A DNA stretch of 36,988 nucleotides. Source: Arthrobacter sp. ISL-85. GTDB lineage: Bacteria > Actinomycetota > Actinomycetes > Actinomycetales > Micrococcaceae. Positions 1-7,129 of this stretch are shown one piece after another (position 1 is the first letter of the stretch; each line of letters starts with the position of its first letter). The stretch is taken from contig NZ_JAGGPQ010000036.1 in NCBI RefSeq assembly GCF_018613675.1, forward strand, positions 1 to 36,988, written 5' to 3'. A program made the position numbers and the translations under genes. The notes under the pieces are model-generated. The model saw only the letters and a list, made by a program, of their open reading frames with translations. It did not search any database and was not told the origin of the DNA.

Positions 1-359
1 GGTACTTCACGGAGCGGCTGGGCATGCACCGGACGCTGGACCTGATCTACACGGCGGACCTGATTTCGGGCGCCGAGGCGGTGGCGCAGGGCATGTTCAG
101 CCGCGCCATGCCGGCGGATTCGTTGCTGGAGTCGACGCGGCAGATCGTCTCGCGCGTGGCGGCCGGCGCGACGGGTGCGTTCGTTGCTTCGAAGGAACTG
201 GTGGCGCACATCCGTGATCAGCGGCTGGGCCTGTGGCAGGCCATGCAGGAGGAGAACGAGGAGCAGGCCCGCCTCTGCAAGACCGAGGATTACACGGAGG
301 GCTTCCGGGCGTTCCAGGAGAAACGCGAGCCGAAATTCACGGGAACTCGCCTCGCGTAA
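1..359 (+). CDS. Enoyl-CoA hydratase/isomerase family protein, C-terminal part
   Basis: The reading frame is open from base 3 and enters from outside the window, so only about 118 C-terminal residues are present. The visible part resembles the C-terminal region of crotonase-fold enzymes: a stretch around LIYTADLISGAEA followed by an alanine-rich helix and an FQEKREPKF ending, where crotonases typically carry 'GFRAFLEKRKPKF'. Crotonases hydrate or isomerise acyl-CoA thioesters in the cytosol, but the catalytic residues lie upstream and cannot be seen, so the substrate is unknown. It is unrelated in function to the polysaccharide genes that follow and marks the left border of that locus. Confidence 0.8.
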   Translation, partial: YFTERLGMHRTLDLIYTADLISGAEAVAQGMFSRAMPADSLLESTRQIVSRVAAGATGAFVASKELVAHIRDQRLGLWQAMQEENEEQARLCKTEDYTEGFRAFQEKREPKFTGTRLA

Positions 360-398
360 TTCGCCTTTATGAAGCCTTGAAGAATTCTTGATTGAATC

Positions 399-426
399 TT
401 GCAGGGCGGTTGCAGAAATCTTTAAT
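399..426 (+). promoter_or_regulatory. Predicted promoter of the PqqD/HprK/galU operon
   Basis: A TTGCAG (-35-like, 399-404) is followed after 16 bases by TTTAAT (-10-like, 421-426). A start of transcription near 432-434 would fall just before the left arm of the leader structure at 437, which makes the assignment more coherent than the hexamers alone. Not tested; actinobacterial promoters are degenerate. Confidence 0.4.
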
Positions 427-436
427 TGCGTTCGTA

Positions 437-514
437 AGAGTAGGCGAAGCCGGGCAAACCGGCCGATGCGCCCTGCCGGTCTCAAATAGGCAGCCGCATC
501 CGGAAACCTACTCT
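437..514 (+). ncRNA. Structured leader RNA, riboswitch-like, class not recognised
   Basis: An 8-base arm AGAGTAGG (437-444) is exactly complementary to CCTACTCT (507-514). Inside lie two further helices. One is a 5-bp hairpin GCCGG/CCGGC (449-453 with 459-463, loop GCAAA). The other is a longer arm, GATGCG/CGCATC (465-470 with 495-500), continued by CTGCC/GGCAG (473-477 with 489-493). Together they form a three-way junction closed just upstream of the purine-rich stretch (515-519) and the TTG start at 525. An alternative pairing, CCGGC (459-463) with GCCGG (475-479), is mutually exclusive with both inner helices, as expected of a switch. I cannot match it to a named riboswitch family. Confidence 0.5.
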
Positions 515-524
515 GGGGGCACAA

Positions 525-1130
525 TTGTCTGAGGTTTTGAACGCGGAAGTCGATGGTCAGGAAGAGAACGGCTTCAGCCGTCGGAGGGTGGTCGCAGGGG
601 TTGCATGGTCACTCCCGGTAATTGCCACGGCCATCGCGGCTCCTGCTGCGGCGGCATCGCCGCCGCCTATCAGTGCAACGGCAACATGGTCTTTCGGTGC
701 TGCTCCTCAGTACTCCAAAATCGGAGGCGGAGGCAAAATATACGGTGGCGCTGCCCCCGCTACTCTTAGCCTGAAGAATACGGGGACCTCTGCATTTACA
801 GGTACCGTCAGCTTGACGGTTACCTTCACCCCGCAGGGAACGGTACTTGTTGGAATCGGTGCGGAGTTGCTGACACCTGCCACATCATCCGGCGCAATTA
901 CCTACTCACAGCACCAGTCGACAAAGTCTTTTTCGTACAGCCTTACTAATTTTGGAGCGGGCCAGACACAGGTCTTTTCGATCACGTATAACTACGAATC
1001 GGTCAGTCCTAAACCAACTGGCGTTTCTTATTCTTTTGTCATGGGCACTTCGGTGATTCTTACAGCAAACATCGGTGGTTCCCTCACGCTGACCCCGACC
1101 GTAACCCCCGACCCCTACATCCAGTTCTAG
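525..1130 (+). CDS. Tat-type exported protein, beta-rich, unknown function
   Basis: This 201-residue protein has no recognised family. The N-terminus has an acidic leader, then three arginines (19-21) in SRRRVVAGVAWS, a hydrophobic stretch and an Ala-rich cleavage region near residues 42-45. This fits a twin-arginine signal peptide. The mature part is rich in Ser, Thr and Gly with alternating hydrophobic residues (for example TGTVSLTVTFTPQGTV), suggesting an immunoglobulin-like beta sandwich. It ends with TPTVTPDPYIQF. The start is a TTG preceded by GGGGG; no better start is in frame. It is the first gene of the operon, behind the leader RNA, with the PqqD-like gene only 2 bases after its stop. 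That makes it the natural candidate substrate or cargo of the downstream cassette, which is inference. Confidence 0.7.
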   Translation: MSEVLNAEVDGQEENGFSRRRVVAGVAWSLPVIATAIAAPAAAASPPPISATATWSFGAAPQYSKIGGGGKIYGGAAPATLSLKNTGTSAFTGTVSLTVTFTPQGTVLVGIGAELLTPATSSGAITYSQHQSTKSFSYSLTNFGAGQTQVFSITYNYESVSPKPTGVSYSFVMGTSVILTANIGGSLTLTPTVTPDPYIQF

Positions 1131-1132
1131 CA

Positions 1133-1414
1133 ATGGTCTGGAAACGTGGCGGCTCAGTCGCTGAAGTCTGCACAAAACCCCGGGCCCGTGTTGCCCTGCT
1201 GCACCTCGAGGCAACCCAGCCCGTGGTCCTGGAGGGAACAGCTGCGATCATCTGGGACCTGATTAATGGCCAGCGGAGCGCCCAGGATATCTTCGCCGAG
1301 CTTGAGGCCACCTTCGAGGACCAGTCGGGGCAGATGCAGGCGCAGGTGGAAGCATTCCTGGCAGGCCTCGAAGCGCAGCGCCTGATCGAGGCTGCCTCCG
1401 GCGCTAGCGACTAA
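1133..1414 (+). CDS. PqqD family protein (stand-alone)
   Basis: This 93-residue protein has the PqqD-fold signature: a central stretch with LEGTAAIIWDLINGQRSAQDI, followed by a helix that ends in FLAGLEAQRLIE. PqqD-like domains are RiPP recognition elements that bind leader peptides and present them to modifying enzymes in the cytosol. The gene starts 2 bases after the exported-protein gene and has no clear ribosome binding site of its own, so it is probably translationally coupled. The HprK-like gene begins 4 bases after its stop. PqqD-like proteins also occur beside HprK-like kinases in cassettes without known peptides, so the partner is not settled. Confidence 0.75.
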   Translation: MVWKRGGSVAEVCTKPRARVALLHLEATQPVVLEGTAAIIWDLINGQRSAQDIFAELEATFEDQSGQMQAQVEAFLAGLEAQRLIEAASGASD

Positions 1415-1418
1415 GGGC

Positions 1419-2636
1419 ATGACGTCTGCTGGAATCACAGGCAGCCCACATTTGGCGTGGGAGCAGCGTCTGTTCGACGAATTGGCGAGGGGCAGTGATC
1501 TGCTGAGCCTGGATGTCCTGGGGCAGCGGTTTGTAGTCCGCTGGGGCCGTGCAGTCATGTGGCAGCAGAGAGTGGCCATGAGCACAGCTTGGTCGCGGTG
1601 TGTTAGCGACGAAGAGCCCATCCTGCCGCCGGCTCCGGTGAAACCCACTGCCGAAAGTCCGTTCACAGCGTCCGTCATCTGTACGTCCACGAAGCATGAG
1701 GCCGGCATGTTCCATCTGGTGGCTGCGTCCTTCGAGGAACTGGCGGAAAACCTCACGTCGCGGCTCACTGTGGCCGCGATTTTGGCCAACGCTGGAGAAC
1801 TCACAATGCTGCACGCGTGCGGCGTGGCGGACCCAGGTACAGGGGCGGTGGTGGCGTTGGTGGCAAAGTCCGGAACAGGCAAGACCACCGCAGCTTCCGT
1901 ACTTGCCAGGACCTATGGCTACGTCACGGACGAGACCGTAGCTATTGCCTGGGACGGCACCGTGGTTCCCTATCCCAAGCCCCTGTCGGTCAAGCAGGGG
2001 GCTGGCGCACCCAAACGCCAGGCGGGACCGGACGAGTTCAGACTTCAGCTGGCTCCGGTCATGCCCTTTATCCAGTCCATCGTCCTGCTGAATCGTGTTC
2101 ACGGGAACCCCACGGTGGCTCCTGTGCTGGAACGGGTACCGCTGGCCGATTCCCTGCTGGCACTGATCCCGGAGTCGTCCTCACAGGCTGAAGTGGTGGA
2201 TCCGCTGCAGTCGCTTTGCCGCCTTATCGAAAGTGTTGGGGGAGTGTGGCAGGTGACCTATTCGGAGGCGGTCGATCTTCCCGTGGCCCTGGAGCTCCTA
2301 TTCCGGCTGCAGCCGGTGTCAGAGACAGAATGGGAGGCCGCCGCAGAAGGAATTGCCCAACAAGCACCTATTCCAGCCGGCAGCATCCAGCGCAGGGCTC
2401 CTCAGGATGCGGTGGCCATCGAAGACGACCTGTTGGTCATGTTGGACCGCGAAATAGTGCGGCTGAGGGGGATCGGACCGTCGATCTGGGAGGCCTGCTC
2501 CGGTCCCGTAAGGCTGGACGAAGTGATTGAGCACGTCGGCAAGACGCATGGCACACCGGAAGGTTACCGAGATGCCATTGCCGGAGCGGTAGAACAGCTC
2601 CTCGCAAAGTCGATTTTGGAACGCGGCGAATACTGA
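1419..2636 (+). CDS. HprK-related kinase with C-terminal PqqD-like domain
   Basis: This 405-residue protein carries a P-loop at about 150-158 (KSGTGKTTA) in the context LHACGVADPGTGAVVALVAKSG that is typical of HPr kinase-like ATPases. A DETVAI segment (171-176) and a YPKPLS segment (about 185-190) follow, as in HprK-related proteins. Residues about 320-405 resemble PqqD again (MLDREIVRLRGIGPSIWEAC, then a helix ending LLAKSILE). The protein is therefore a fusion of kinase and peptide-recognition modules, in addition to the separate PqqD gene just upstream. In lasso peptide clusters related kinases phosphorylate the precursor. Here no lasso cyclase or leader peptidase is visible, so the target is open. 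Cytosolic; the start is 4 bases after the previous stop. Confidence 0.75.
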   Translation: MTSAGITGSPHLAWEQRLFDELARGSDLLSLDVLGQRFVVRWGRAVMWQQRVAMSTAWSRCVSDEEPILPPAPVKPTAESPFTASVICTSTKHEAGMFHLVAASFEELAENLTSRLTVAAILANAGELTMLHACGVADPGTGAVVALVAKSGTGKTTAASVLARTYGYVTDETVAIAWDGTVVPYPKPLSVKQGAGAPKRQAGPDEFRLQLAPVMPFIQSIVLLNRVHGNPTVAPVLERVPLADSLLALIPESSSQAEVVDPLQSLCRLIESVGGVWQVTYSEAVDLPVALELLFRLQPVSETEWEAAAEGIAQQAPIPAGSIQRRAPQDAVAIEDDLLVMLDREIVRLRGIGPSIWEACSGPVRLDEVIEHVGKTHGTPEGYRDAIAGAVEQLLAKSILERGEY

Positions 2637-2681
2637 TCTGCCTGCATGCAGCACACACGAACTTGAACCTAAGGAACCACC

Positions 2682-4256
2682 ATGAGCACAGCAACCACGC
2701 CTCCGGACGCGCCGCAAGCGGCCCTGGACCTGGCTGACTACCTGAACGTCCTCCGGGTGTACTGGAAGGCCATCGTCGCCTTCACCCTGCTGGCAACACT
2801 GGCAGCCGCCGGATGGACGGTTCTCCAGCCGAAGATCTACTCGTCCGATTCAAGCGGCATTGTGGTCACCCCGGGCTCGGACAACGTGAGCTTGGCACTG
2901 GCCGGCGACAGCTTGGCCAAGGCCAAGGTCAAGAATTATGAGTCCGTCGCAAAGTCACGGCTCGTCGCGGACCGGGTTATCCAAGCCTTGGACCTGAAAA
3001 CTACTGCCGACGCCCTCCTTGGCAGCACCAGTGTCAAAGTACCGCTGGACACGGCCGAGATCACGGTCACCGCGCAGTCCACGGATCCCGCAACTGCTCA
3101 GCGGGTGGCCGATGCCTGGGTCAACGGTCTCGCCGCCCAGGTGGAGGCCATTGAGACGGCGCCCTCCGGCGACGCAGCCGGACAGACCAGCGCTGTGGCA
3201 ACGCCCGAGGCCGGGTCGTCAACGAATGCAGACACGGCCGTCCGTGTTCTCCCGTTGGGCAAAGCTTTGCTCCCCACCAGCCCCACGTCACCTAACACCA
3301 AGGTCAACCTGGCGCTCGGCGCCCTCGTCGGGCTGGCCCTTGGCGTGGCTTACGCGCTGATACGCCGGCACCTGGACCGGCGCATTCGGAAGGCTGCGGA
3401 CATTGAAGGGTTGTTCGGCGTTCCAGTGATTGGCACGCTACCTGTGGACCGCCGCTTGGATGGGAAGAGCACCATCGTGGACGCCGGCACCGCCGCACAG
3501 CTCCATGACGCTGGCGGGGCCATGGCCGAGGCTCTCCGCGAGCTGCGGACCAACCTGAGCTTCCTTGACGTGGACCAGCCGCCCCGGGTCATTGTGGTGA
3601 CCAGTTCAATGCAGGCGGAGGGCAAGTCAACGGTAACGGCCAATTTGGCGGTCACTATGGCTGCGTCAGGCGAAAACGTCGTGGTAGTCGACGGCGACCT
3701 CCGCAGGCCCACGCTGATGGATGTCTTCAACCTGGTTCCGGGAGTTGGGGTCACCGATGTGCTCACGGGCACAGCCGAACTTGTTGACGTCCTCCAGCCC
3801 TGGGGTGCGCTGCCCAACCTCTCAGTCCTGGGATCGGGCCGTATCCCGCCGAATCCCAGCGAGCTCCTCGGATCCCGAGCCATGAAGAACATGCTCACTA
3901 CCTTGGCCAAGGATGCTATCGTCCTGATCGACGCGCCGCCGCTTCTTCCAGTGACTGATGCAGCGGTCCTCTCGCGCGCCGCAGACGGCGCCATTGTGGT
4001 GATTCGGACCGGCAAGACCACCCAGGAGCAGCTAGACCAGTCCCTGGGGAACCTTGAGAAGGTCAAGGGGCGGATCCTGGGGGCTGTTCTCAACTACGTT
4101 CCTCTCAAGGGAAGGGACGCTTACTCCTACTACGGAACATATGCTTCGGCGCCCACACCGTCGTCTGCGGAACCTGAGCCCGTCGACGACAGGACGGGCG
4201 AGGACACCTTGGATGTACTGGAAGCCGCCCACGGCGGCCGCAGGGCGAGGATCTAG
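2682..4256 (+). CDS. Wzz/BY-kinase: polysaccharide co-polymerase with tyrosine autokinase domain
   Basis: This 524-residue inner-membrane protein controls chain length and export of the polysaccharide. A Wzz-type N-terminal region (about 15-230) has two membrane segments, near 31-48 and 209-227, with a periplasm-facing domain between them. The cytoplasmic BY-kinase domain follows: Walker A SSMQAEGKST (308-317), Walker A' VVVVDGDLRRP (333-343) and Walker B IVLIDAPPLL (413-422). A short tyrosine cluster (YSYYGTY, 481-487) after the kinase may be the autophosphorylation tail, although it is shorter than in classical proteobacterial members. A good AGGA ribosome binding site lies 7 bases before the ATG. 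A paralogue is encoded at 19971-21443. Confidence 0.92.
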   Translation: MSTATTPPDAPQAALDLADYLNVLRVYWKAIVAFTLLATLAAAGWTVLQPKIYSSDSSGIVVTPGSDNVSLALAGDSLAKAKVKNYESVAKSRLVADRVIQALDLKTTADALLGSTSVKVPLDTAEITVTAQSTDPATAQRVADAWVNGLAAQVEAIETAPSGDAAGQTSAVATPEAGSSTNADTAVRVLPLGKALLPTSPTSPNTKVNLALGALVGLALGVAYALIRRHLDRRIRKAADIEGLFGVPVIGTLPVDRRLDGKSTIVDAGTAAQLHDAGGAMAEALRELRTNLSFLDVDQPPRVIVVTSSMQAEGKSTVTANLAVTMAASGENVVVVDGDLRRPTLMDVFNLVPGVGVTDVLTGTAELVDVLQPWGALPNLSVLGSGRIPPNPSELLGSRAMKNMLTTLAKDAIVLIDAPPLLPVTDAAVLSRAADGAIVVIRTGKTTQEQLDQSLGNLEKVKGRILGAVLNYVPLKGRDAYSYYGTYASAPTPSSAEPEPVDDRTGEDTLDVLEAAHGGRRARI

Positions 4257-4263
4257 GCGTCCC

Positions 4264-5163
4264 ATGACGTCCGCTGGCCAGGAAACCCAGCTCAGGATCC
4301 CGGAAGGCGTACTCCTGGGCCATGCCCTTGTGGCGCGCTTGGCGGACAGTTTGGGAATACGGGTCTTCTTTATCAAGGGACCAGCCAGCGTCATCCAGGG
4401 GCTGCGTCCTGCCAAAATATCGGCAGACGTGGACGTCTTCGTTGCACCCTCCGACCTCGACGCTCTAATGCAAGCCCTGCAGAGCCGAGGCTGGCGGGAG
4501 CGCCCGTCGGATCCAGACAACATCACCTTCCCAAAACACTCGGTGACCCTCGATCACCTAGCGTGGCCCTGTTGCATTGACGTCCACTTCCGCTTTCCAG
4601 GAATGGAAGAACCAGCCGGCAGTTGCTTCGAGACCTTGTGGGCGAACACCATCCACATGCAACTCGCAGGGCAGCGGCTGAAAGTCCCAACGAAGGTACT
4701 TGGGACCTTGTTTCTGGCGCTGCACGCCTTGCGCTCGCCCGAGCTGCCTGCCTGTCGCGAGGAGCTTCAGTACCTGGCGGCCCTCACTGGGCGGGAATCC
4801 CAGTCGGAGGCGATCCTGGAACTCGCTACGGCCACGGCCGCCTTGGCCGCCGTCAGGCCCTTTCTTGAAGGTCTTATTCCGGAAACGATTGTCCCTGTTT
4901 GGCCGGAGCCCTCCCGGGAGTGGCGCAACCGTGTTGCCGCGCGGGAGCCTGGAAGCGCACGTTTCATTGCCATCGCTCAGGCTCGGTGGAGGAATAAACC
5001 AAAGATGCTGTGGGAGGCAGTCTTTCCACGCGCCGAAGTCTTCCTGAGCGGGAACCGCTATGCGGACATGTCTCCGGCAGGACGGCTGAGACTACACCGT
5101 GTCAGGTGGGCGCGGTTTCTTCGGGCAGTTCCGCGCCTGGTTCGGGACCTTCGTCGCAACTGA
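4264..5163 (+). CDS. Nucleotidyltransferase family protein (NTP_transf_5-like)
   Basis: This 299-residue protein contains VFFIKGPASVIQGLRPAKISADVDVFV, the lysine-glycine and D-x-D arrangement of the minimal nucleotidyltransferase fold used by the NTP_transf_5 group (the two acidic residues are in ADVDVFV, about 61-67). A VTLDHLAWPCCIDVHFRF segment follows, as in that family. Such proteins occur next to PqqD and HprK-like genes in lasso peptide and polysaccharide loci; their substrate is not generally known. The ATG at 4264 is chosen because it lies 7 bases after the BY-kinase stop; an earlier in-frame ATG at 4054 would overlap that gene by 200 bases. Confidence 0.7.
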   Translation: MTSAGQETQLRIPEGVLLGHALVARLADSLGIRVFFIKGPASVIQGLRPAKISADVDVFVAPSDLDALMQALQSRGWRERPSDPDNITFPKHSVTLDHLAWPCCIDVHFRFPGMEEPAGSCFETLWANTIHMQLAGQRLKVPTKVLGTLFLALHALRSPELPACREELQYLAALTGRESQSEAILELATATAALAAVRPFLEGLIPETIVPVWPEPSREWRNRVAAREPGSARFIAIAQARWRNKPKMLWEAVFPRAEVFLSGNRYADMSPAGRLRLHRVRWARFLRAVPRLVRDLRRN

Positions 5164-5215
5164 TGAACATACATCCAATTGCCGGTTACGCCACTAAGTT
5201 TGTTAAGGTTCAGCT

Positions 5216-6106
5216 ATGACTACGGGGAAAGCGATCACCAAAGCCGTCATTCCTGCTGCCGGATTGGGAACACGCTTCCTGCCCGCCACAAAGGCAATGC
5301 CGAAGGAAATGTTGCCGGTGGTTGACCGCCCGGCCATCCAGTACGTGGTGGAGGAAGCGATTGATGCAGGCCTCTCGGACCTCCTGATGATCACCGGCCG
5401 CAACAAGCGCGCACTGGAGGATCACTTCGACCGCGAACCCGGCTTGGAGGCCGCCCTTGAAGCCAAGGGGGACAAAGACAAGCTGGGCCAGGTGGAGTAC
5501 GCCTCCAACCTGGGCCCCATCCACTACGTCCGCCAGGGCGAGGCCAAGGGCCTCGGCCACGCAGTTCTCTGCGCGCAACAGCACGTGGGTGACGAGCCCT
5601 TTGCCGTGCTCCTGGGTGACGACCTCATCGACGAGGCCGAGAACCTGCTGAGCAGCATGATGGAAGTGCAGCAGAAGACCGGCGGTTCGGTCATCGCCCT
5701 GATTGAGGTCGATCCGTCGCAGATCAGTGCCTACGGGTGCGCAGACATCACCGGCGTGGAAGGTGAGGACTACGTCCGCGTCAACAGCCTGGTGGAGAAG
5801 CCCGCCGTCGGCGAGGCACCGTCCAACCTTGCCGTGATAGGCCGCTACGTGCTGCACCACTCCGTGTTCGGCGTCTTGGAAAAGACCGAGCCTGGCCGCG
5901 GTGGCGAGATCCAGCTAACCGATGCCCTGCAGACCCTCGCTGCTGGCGAGGGCGAAGGCTCGGGCGTGTACGGCGTTGTCTTCAAGGGCCGCCGGTATGA
6001 CACCGGTGACAAGCTGAGCTACCTCAAGGCAGTCATCACCCTCGCGTCCGAGCGCGTGGAGTTCGGCGAGGACCTGAAGACCTGGATGAAGAGCTTCGTC
6101 GGGTAG
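5216..6106 (+). CDS. galU: UTP-glucose-1-phosphate uridylyltransferase
   Basis: This 296-residue cytosolic enzyme makes UDP-glucose from UTP and glucose-1-phosphate. The nucleotide-binding loop is clear near the N-terminus (IPAAGLGTRFLPATKAMPKE), as are LPVVDRPAIQYVVEE, the GDDLIDE metal/nucleotide motif and the GRYDTGDK-like stretch (RRYDTGDKLSYLKA) near the C-terminus. Length is normal for the family. An AAGG lies about 8 bases before the ATG. It closes the first operon and converges with rmlA across a strong hairpin, so it probably supplies the polysaccharide pathway, though GalU also serves other cell-envelope glycans. Confidence 0.95.
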   Translation: MTTGKAITKAVIPAAGLGTRFLPATKAMPKEMLPVVDRPAIQYVVEEAIDAGLSDLLMITGRNKRALEDHFDREPGLEAALEAKGDKDKLGQVEYASNLGPIHYVRQGEAKGLGHAVLCAQQHVGDEPFAVLLGDDLIDEAENLLSSMMEVQQKTGGSVIALIEVDPSQISAYGCADITGVEGEDYVRVNSLVEKPAVGEAPSNLAVIGRYVLHHSVFGVLEKTEPGRGGEIQLTDALQTLAAGEGEGSGVYGVVFKGRRYDTGDKLSYLKAVITLASERVEFGEDLKTWMKSFVG

Positions 6107-6116
6107 TCCTGGCGTT

Positions 6117-6157
6117 ACATGTAGGTCCAGCCACTGTTAGTGGCTGGACCTACATGT
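6117..6157. terminator. Bidirectional hairpin between galU and rmlA
   Basis: A perfect 18-bp inverted repeat (6117-6134 with 6140-6157) encloses the 5-base loop TGTTA, between two convergent genes. There is no clear T-tract on either side, so it may act as a transcript-end or 3'-protective hairpin in both directions rather than as a textbook intrinsic terminator. Confidence 0.75.
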
Positions 6158-6177
6158 CTAGAGAAAGAAGTCAGAGA

Positions 6178-7083
6178 TCAACGGGTTAGGAGTTGCAGTC
6201 GCTCACCGGAAGTCTCGGCACTTTCTGCCAGAAGCTCGAACAGATATTTGCCGTAGCCGCTCTTGACAAGCGGTTCGGCACGATCCCGCAGTTCGTCATC
6301 AGTTAGGAACCCCAGACGCCAGGCGATTTCCTCCGGGCAGCCGATGGAGAGTCCCTGTCGGTGCTGGACTGTCCGGACAAACTCTGATGCGTCGTTGAGG
6401 TCGTTGAAGGTTCCGGTGTCCAGCCAGGCGGTGCCGCGGGGAAGGATCTCCACCTGTAGCTTGCCCCTCTCCAGGTAGACGCGGTTGACGTCGGTGATTT
6501 CCAGCTCGCCCCGGGCGGAGGGCTTTAGGTGGCGGGCAATCTGCACTACGTCGTTGTCATAGAAGTAAAGCCCAGGCACTGCATAGTGGCTTTTGGGCTC
6601 CGTAGGCTTCTCCTCGAGGGAGACCGCACGCCCGATCTCATCGAACTCCACTACGCCGTAGGCAGAGGGATCGGCGACGCGGTAGCCGAAGACAGCTCCC
6701 CCATCGATATTTTCGAACCGCCGCAGTTGGGTTCCCATGCCCTGGCCATAGAAAATGTTGTCGCCAAGCACCAGGGCGACGGAGCCGTCACCAATGTGCT
6801 CAGCCCCAAGGACAAAGGCCTGAGCCAGGCCGTCCGGCGAGGGCTGTTTGGTGTAGGTGATATTGACACCGAAGCGGGTGCCGTCGCCCAGCAGTCGCTG
6901 GAACTGGTTTGCGTCGTGCGGCGTCGTGATGATCAGGATGTCCCGTATGCCAGCCAGCATGAGTGTGGACAGCGGGTAGTAGATCATGGGTTTGTCGTAC
7001 ACGGGGACCAGCTGTTTGCTGATGCCCAGAGTGATTGGATGAAGACGTGAACCGGTTCCCCCGGCGAGGATAATTCCGCGCAT
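6178..7083 (-). CDS. rmlA: Glucose-1-phosphate thymidylyltransferase
   Basis: This 301-residue enzyme forms dTDP-glucose, the first step of dTDP-L-rhamnose and related deoxysugars. Seen directly: the N-terminal MRGIILAGGTGSRLHPIT loop, KQLVPVYDKPMIYYPLSTLM, LGDNIFYGQ, GYRVADPSAYGVVEFD and the EKPTEPKSHYA(V)PGLYFYD block, all diagnostic of RmlA. The ATG at 7083 is preferred over the TTG at 7119 because family members begin with MRGIILAGG and a GGAAG lies upstream at a usable distance. No rmlB, C or D gene is in the window, so dTDP-rhamnose synthesis must be completed elsewhere. Several rhamnosyltransferase-like genes nearby fit that product. Confidence 0.95.
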   Translation of the reverse strand: MRGIILAGGTGSRLHPITLGISKQLVPVYDKPMIYYPLSTLMLAGIRDILIITTPHDANQFQRLLGDGTRFGVNITYTKQPSPDGLAQAFVLGAEHIGDGSVALVLGDNIFYGQGMGTQLRRFENIDGGAVFGYRVADPSAYGVVEFDEIGRAVSLEEKPTEPKSHYAVPGLYFYDNDVVQIARHLKPSARGELEITDVNRVYLERGKLQVEILPRGTAWLDTGTFNDLNDASEFVRTVQHRQGLSIGCPEEIAWRLGFLTDDELRDRAEPLVKSGYGKYLFELLAESAETSGERLQLLTR

Positions 7084-7129
7084 TGTCACATCTTCCGTGA
7101 CAACTATAAACGGAATCAAATTTTGTCAC
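7083..7129 (-). promoter_or_regulatory. Inverted repeat over the rmlA ribosome binding site
   Basis: TTGTCAC (7083-7089) and GTGACAA (7097-7103) form a perfect 7-bp inverted repeat around a 7-base spacer. In the rmlA transcript the GGAAG ribosome binding site would sit in the loop and the start codon at the foot of the stem. A further TTGTCAC lies at 7123-7129. This could be an operator or an RNA hairpin that tunes translation; which one cannot be told from sequence. Confidence 0.4.

Noticed and set aside
437..514. Class-I c-di-GMP (GEMM) riboswitch
   Set aside because: GGGCAAACC and a three-helix layout recall that class, but the conserved ACGCAAAGCC core, the GNRA loop and the tetraloop receptor are missing. 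Kept as an unassigned structured leader.
4054..4263. Earlier start of the nucleotidyltransferase gene
   Set aside because: It would overlap the BY-kinase gene by about 200 bases with an Arg/Pro-rich, non-family N-terminus; ATG 4264 is the natural start.
525..5163. Complete lasso peptide biosynthetic cluster
   Set aside because: PqqD, HprK-like and nucleotidyltransferase genes are present, but there is no asparagine-synthetase-like cyclase, no transglutaminase-like leader peptidase and no short precursor peptide.
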